From Halalkalibacillus halophilus DSM 18494 (GTDB taxonomy: Bacteria; Bacillota; Bacilli; Bacillales; Alkalibacillaceae): a DNA stretch of 64,000 nucleotides. The notes beneath the pieces were generated by a model, which searched no databases, was not told where the DNA came from, and saw only the letters and a program-made list of their open reading frames with translations. A program made the position numbers and the translations under genes. Positions within the stretch are counted from its first letter, which is position 1. The number at the start of each line of letters is the position of its first letter. Below are positions 60,177 to 64,000 of this stretch, one piece after another. The DNA lies in assembly GCF_000423105.1 (NCBI RefSeq), contig NZ_KE383978.1:283450-347449 (forward strand), read 5' to 3'.

Positions 60177-61846
60177 AATATCTTGTATAAGCCGATGCAG
60201 CTAGAAATGTTATGCTGTGTAAAATCATTTCTTAATTCAATCGATTTGAATTTGTTATGAAAGGCACCTAGTGTTAATCTCTTATTCGGGAAATACATTA
60301 CTTTCTCAGGTTTTAATTGCATTTGTAGGGCAAACTTCACAGAATGAGTAATAGTGTCTAATAGATCACTTGCTAATTGGTCATCCTTGTATTTCTTAGC
60401 AAGATGATAAACATTACATAAGCCTTCTGTTTTACAAGATACAGGTACTGACTTTGGTAAAGTTCCAACTTGTGGAGGAAATCCACCAATCCATTCAGTA
60501 GGATGCTCTTCTGATCGATATTGGCTATCCATAATTGAACGAGCCATCATTACTGCATGAGCATAATATTTAGAATCGTTTATATGCGGGTCAATGTTTT
60601 TAATACCATACAGTAACCAATGATCGTGATGGATCGTATCTGGAGTGGCATCTTTATTTTTGTCTAACACCATAAAATCAGTGGCTTTCTCTGCAACTTC
60701 GAGCCAGTCTTTGTTTTGGTCAAGTTCATACAATCTGATTAGTCCTAAAATAGCTTCTCCATTATAAAAATCGGACCTGAAATCAGTCACTTCTTTAGTT
60801 GAGAAGATTTGTTTGTGAATACTGAAGTCACCACTTTCGTTTTGGACTGCTTTAATCCATGTAGCGAGTTCCTGCATTAATGGAATATAGACTTCATCTT
60901 TTGTGATGGTCGTATATTTTGCTAGTGCGACAATTGCTAATGCATTTCCACCAAGCTTATTAACGTCCCTTTCGACAAGAACTTTAGCTTGAACTCCATT
61001 AATTTCTGTCGACTCCACACTATTTGCAAGGAAATCAGCTGCTAGCTTGATTTTTTCTAATAATTTTTCACCTGGTGTTATTTCATACGTCTCAAGCATG
61101 GAGTACATCGTACCAGCATGTCTTAAGATATTGTATCTGCTTTCCTTTTCATCAATTGCAGGCAAGTAATTATAATTAAATTTACCTTTTTTATTAACAA
61201 CTTTACGGAAGTAATTGTTCTTTGTTAATTTTAATGATTCTAGGATTTCCTTTTTAGATAGTGACTCAGGTGCATGATTACCTCGATACAATTCTTTGTA
61301 ATGTTCCCCGTCATAGTAATAGGAATCAGTAGTGAATTTATATAGATTGTCAATTTCTAAACCTTTTTCCACATTAGTAATTTCGGAATCTAGTTGGTTA
61401 GATAATGCTTCGTTTAGTCGACTTCTCTTAATTCTTCTGTTTTCGACGACACCATAACATTCTACTTCTTGAGGGGAGAATACAAGCTCAAAGTCTTCTC
61501 CAAACATTAAACCATTTACTCCAGAATTATAAATTACTTTTCCTTTTGAGAAATCGAATGAACTATTCTTTTCGTTTACTCCTGCAAATTCAGTAATAAC
61601 ATCAAGTTTTATATCTTTAGCTTCATGATCAGAAGGTTTATGATTTAAATAATTTTCTACAGCCGTTTTTATTGCTTCTGAGACATTCGTTCCTTTTCCT
61701 TTTGTTACTTTCGCTCTAGTTTCAAAATCTGATACGGATAAAAAGACATAAGATGTATCAGCTTTAGAGGAAACTTGTAACTCATCTAGTACGGATGAGT
61801 TTTTTTTCTGAATAGCTTGGAAAACCAATTCCATTGCGTTTTTCAT
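60155..61846 (-). CDS. AMMECR1-like N-domain plus alpha/alpha-toroid protein (right copy)
   Basis: 563 residues, clearly paralogous to the protein encoded at 34076. Both share GVNGLMFGEDFELVFSPQEV-type and LYKFTTDSYYYDG-type segments in the N-domain, then YNILRHAGTMYSMLETYE, KLGGNALAIVALAKYTT, FYNGEAILGLIRLYELD, HHDHWLLYGI, KVMYFPNKRLTLGAF and RNDFTQHNISSCIGLYKIL. The fold and strict conservation of His, Asp and aromatic residues suggest an enzyme acting on a sugar or peptide-sugar, possibly an epimerase or hydrolase; none is proven. GAGGT precedes the ATG. It faces the locus and converges on it, while its paralogue at the left end points away. Confidence 0.7.
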   Translation of the reverse strand: MKNAMELVFQAIQKKNSSVLDELQVSSKADTSYVFLSVSDFETRAKVTKGKGTNVSEAIKTAVENYLNHKPSDHEAKDIKLDVITEFAGVNEKNSSFDFSKGKVIYNSGVNGLMFGEDFELVFSPQEVECYGVVENRRIKRSRLNEALSNQLDSEITNVEKGLEIDNLYKFTTDSYYYDGEHYKELYRGNHAPESLSKKEILESLKLTKNNYFRKVVNKKGKFNYNYLPAIDEKESRYNILRHAGTMYSMLETYEITPGEKLLEKIKLAADFLANSVESTEINGVQAKVLVERDVNKLGGNALAIVALAKYTTITKDEVYIPLMQELATWIKAVQNESGDFSIHKQIFSTKEVTDFRSDFYNGEAILGLIRLYELDQNKDWLEVAEKATDFMVLDKNKDATPDTIHHDHWLLYGIKNIDPHINDSKYYAHAVMMARSIMDSQYRSEEHPTEWIGGFPPQVGTLPKSVPVSCKTEGLCNVYHLAKKYKDDQLASDLLDTITHSVKFALQMQLKPEKVMYFPNKRLTLGAFHNKFKSIELRNDFTQHNISSCIGLYKILKNKTGE

Positions 61847-61979
61847 AAATTATACCTCAACTTTTTTATAATTATTTTGTTAGTTTCTTCATAATTAACT
61901 ATACCCAAATATTTTACCATATACCCATCTTTATTAGATAACAATTAACTGGCTAAATCGACTCATTTTTCAGAAATTA

Positions 61980-62008
61980 TTGTAATTATTGGTAGATTTG
62001 TCGATAAT
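61980..62008 (+). promoter_or_regulatory. Probable sigma-A promoter of the amidase gene
   Basis: TTGTAA at 61980-61985 and GATAAT at 62003-62008 are 17 bases apart. The predicted leader is short (about 20 bases) and contains AGGAGGTGGG. The spacer 61847-61979 is AT-rich and must also hold the promoter of the divergent minus-strand gene, which I could not place. Confidence 0.55.
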
Positions 62009-62033
62009 AGAGGTAGGAGGTGGGAAAGGAAAA

Positions 62034-64000
62034 GTGAAAAAACTATTATTATACTTTTCTCTAGCATTTGTTTTAGTATTGTCTCAGGCGTTCTTACATA
62101 GTACCGTTTCAGGTGAAGAAGATGCAGATTCAAATGAAGAAGACCCTACATATGAAGAAGTAGATGAAGTAGAAGACGAAGAATCACAGGAAGAACAATC
62201 AGAGGATGAGGAAAATTCAGATTCTGGAACTTCTACCGATGAAACGGAACAAGAAGAAACCGATCATACAGAAGAAGATGCAACAGAGGAAAGTGACGCA
62301 GAAGACACAGAGGAATCGGATGAATCTCATGAAGAGACCGAATCAAATGAGGAAGAATCCGATGCAAAGGAAGAAGAATCGGAATCTAGTGAAGAAGAGA
62401 CTGAGGAACTAGAGGAAGAAGAGCAGGAAGAGCAAGAAAAAGAAGAGGAAGAAAATGAGGAAGAAGCTCAAACTTTCGGAACGCAATCTGTGCAAGAGCA
62501 ATACACGATTGGTGATGAAGGGGACCATGTTGTAGAGATGAAGCAAAAGCTTGTCGACATGGGCTTTGTTAGTTGGAATCCTCCTTCAAGGTTCTATGGT
62601 TCAATCACTGCAAGTTACGTGGAAGAATTTCAAGCATATTATGGAATGGACGTAACAGGTGTTGCGGATGAAGCGACTCGGAACAAAATGGATGAGGTGT
62701 TGAATGCACCTTATAAAAATGGTGACCGTGGAGTACCAGTAGTTGAGCTAAAAGAAAAATTAGTAGAATTAGAATTTGCTGGCTGGTCTAGTCCAAGTCA
62801 ATTCTACGGTTCCATTACCGCCGGAGTTGTAGAAGACTTTCAAGCAGCTTATAACTTGGAAGTAACTGGAGTGGCTGATCAAAATACATTAGCAACGATT
62901 GAGCAGGCCTTAACTCGATTTACACCAGGTGATGAAGGGGAACATGTTGTCGAAATGAAGCAGAAGCTTGTTGATATGGGCTTTGTTAGCTGGAATCCAC
63001 CATCTAGACACTATGGATCGATTACAGCAAGTTATGTATCTGAGTTTCAAGAGTATTATAATTTACCTGTAACTGGAAATGCTGATCGTACCACAAGAGA
63101 AAAAATGGACGAGGTTCTGAGTTCTCCTTATCAAGATGGTGATCGCGGAGAACCAGTTGTTGTTTTAAAGGAAAAATTAGTTGAGTTAGGGTTTGCAAAC
63201 TGGTCAAGTCCAAGTCAATTCTATGGTTCCATCACTTCTGGTGTCGTAGCAGACTTCCAAAGTTATTACGGTTTATCTGCGACAGGTGTTGCTGATGGCC
63301 AAACATTAAATAAATTAGACGATGTGTTAAATAGCCAATACAGTATAGGTGATCGCGGGCAACATGTAGTTGAATTGAAAGAGAAGTTAGTAACATTAGG
63401 ATTTGCTAATTGGAGCAGTCCTTCTGCAAGCTACGGTCCAATTACGGCTGGAGTAGTGGAAGATTTCCAACAAGCTTATGGACTACCTGTGAGTGGGATA
63501 GCCGATCCTTTAACTCGTGAAACCATGGAAGATAATATTGTAAAAATCTTTATTGATCCTGGACACGGGGGCCGAGATCCTGGTGCGATTGGGTTTGGTT
63601 TAACTGAGAAATATGTAAATCTAGATATTTCTCTAAAAATGAAACAATTTTTAGAAAATAAATACCGTGGAGCAGATATTATGCTCACAAGAACAACGGA
63701 TGAATATCATGCACTTGAATCACGTTCAGTGATGGCAAATGAATGGGGTGCAGACTATTTCGTAGGTGTTCATAATAATGCTTTTAATGGAAATATGCAC
63801 GGGTTCGAAACGTTTATCCATAACGGTTCTGTCTCTTCAGAAACTGTACAACACCAGCGCAATATCCATACACATGTATACAATGAAATGAGAAGTGATG
63901 GCATCTCTGATCGTGGAATGAAACGCTCTAACTTTAATGTCCTGCGTAATACAGACATGCCAGCGATTTTATTTGAATACTTGTTTATCGATAACCGTTC
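62034..64000 (+). CDS. N-acetylmuramoyl-L-alanine amidase with five peptidoglycan-binding repeats (runs off the window)
   Basis: 655 residues visible, no stop before the window ends. A signal peptide (about residues 1-27, KKLLLYFSLAFVLVLSQ) starts at a GTG behind AAAGGA. Residues 30-150 are a Glu/Asp/Ser linker. Five PG_binding_1 repeats of about 70 residues follow from 157, 227, 296, 366 and 435; repeats 1 and 3 carry WNPPSR, while 2, 4 and 5 carry WSSPS, so a two-repeat block was duplicated. From 504 comes an Amidase_3 domain: IDPGHGGRDPGAIG with zinc ligand His511, Glu525 in TEKYVNLD, and His580 in VGVHNNAF. It cleaves the sugar-peptide bond of peptidoglycan. Confidence 0.92.
   Translation, partial: MKKLLLYFSLAFVLVLSQAFLHSTVSGEEDADSNEEDPTYEEVDEVEDEESQEEQSEDEENSDSGTSTDETEQEETDHTEEDATEESDAEDTEESDESHEETESNEEESDAKEEESESSEEETEELEEEEQEEQEKEEEENEEEAQTFGTQSVQEQYTIGDEGDHVVEMKQKLVDMGFVSWNPPSRFYGSITASYVEEFQAYYGMDVTGVADEATRNKMDEVLNAPYKNGDRGVPVVELKEKLVELEFAGWSSPSQFYGSITAGVVEDFQAAYNLEVTGVADQNTLATIEQALTRFTPGDEGEHVVEMKQKLVDMGFVSWNPPSRHYGSITASYVSEFQEYYNLPVTGNADRTTREKMDEVLSSPYQDGDRGEPVVVLKEKLVELGFANWSSPSQFYGSITSGVVADFQSYYGLSATGVADGQTLNKLDDVLNSQYSIGDRGQHVVELKEKLVTLGFANWSSPSASYGPITAGVVEDFQQAYGLPVSGIADPLTRETMEDNIVKIFIDPGHGGRDPGAIGFGLTEKYVNLDISLKMKQFLENKYRGADIMLTRTTDEYHALESRSVMANEWGADYFVGVHNNAFNGNMHGFETFIHNGSVSSETVQHQRNIHTHVYNEMRSDGISDRGMKRSNFNVLRNTDMPAILFEYLFIDNR

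Noticed and set aside
62206..62412. Lys/Arg-rich open frame in the amidase linker
   Set aside because: Frame-shifted reading of the Glu/Asp-rich linker inside the real gene.

Overview
The window reads as low-GC Gram-positive chromosome, most likely a moderately halophilic or alkaliphilic member of the Bacillaceae. The evidence is the Bacillus-type order mbl-flhO-flhP-(EpuA-like)-fabZ, a ComK homologue, a YjfB-type motility peptide, strong AGGAGG ribosome sites with GTG/TTG starts, and lipoproteins and wall enzymes carrying long Glu/Asp-rich linkers. I saw no rRNA, tRNA, insertion sequence, prophage or CRISPR array.

Layout. 0-2.4 kb: the end of an acyl-CoA synthetase gene and an AidB-like acyl-CoA dehydrogenase. 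2.7-6.4 kb: cell-shape, flagellar and fatty-acid genes. 6.8-10.5 kb: a VOC protein, a DUF4139 protein and a SEC-C protein. 10.7-23.6 kb: a disaccharide operon with a clear sigma-A promoter and two LacI/CcpA-type operators. It encodes two GH65 phosphorylases, a binding protein, two ABC permeases (no ATPase), a YesL-like protein, a LacI regulator and beta-phosphoglucomutase, and continues into a cytoplasmic Cys-type sulfatase and its formylglycine-generating enzyme. 24-25.4 kb: a small lipoprotein, the YjfB-like peptide and comK. 25.4-30.3 kb: a TetR / adaptor / RND efflux operon. 30.3-32.5 kb (minus strand): a CapA-like protein and a VanY-type carboxypeptidase. 32.7-33.9 kb: a 47-residue membrane protein and a NERD protein.

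34-62 kb is the most unusual part: a large surface-polymer locus. It holds an LCP ligase, GalU, three classical glycosyltransferases, a TagG-like permease, an ABC ATPase with two fused NBDs, a large GT2 protein, a protein of unknown function, a TupA-like ATP-grasp enzyme, five tandem ATP-grasp paralogues that each carry an acylphosphatase-like domain and a common Trp-containing C-terminal tail, and two proteins fusing a degenerate CapA-like domain to a sugar-transfer-type ATP-grasp domain. Two paralogous AMMECR1-like/alpha-alpha-toroid proteins bracket the locus. I infer that it builds, decorates with amino acids or peptides, exports and anchors a teichuronopeptide-like anionic wall polymer. 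The window ends inside a secreted amidase with five peptidoglycan-binding repeats.

Independently, five intergenic spacers (6.6, 14.6, 23.6, 24.3 and 33.9 kb) hold arrays of short motifs with different sequences but the same 20-21 bp pitch, about two helical turns. These are not CRISPR and I cannot assign them to a known element.
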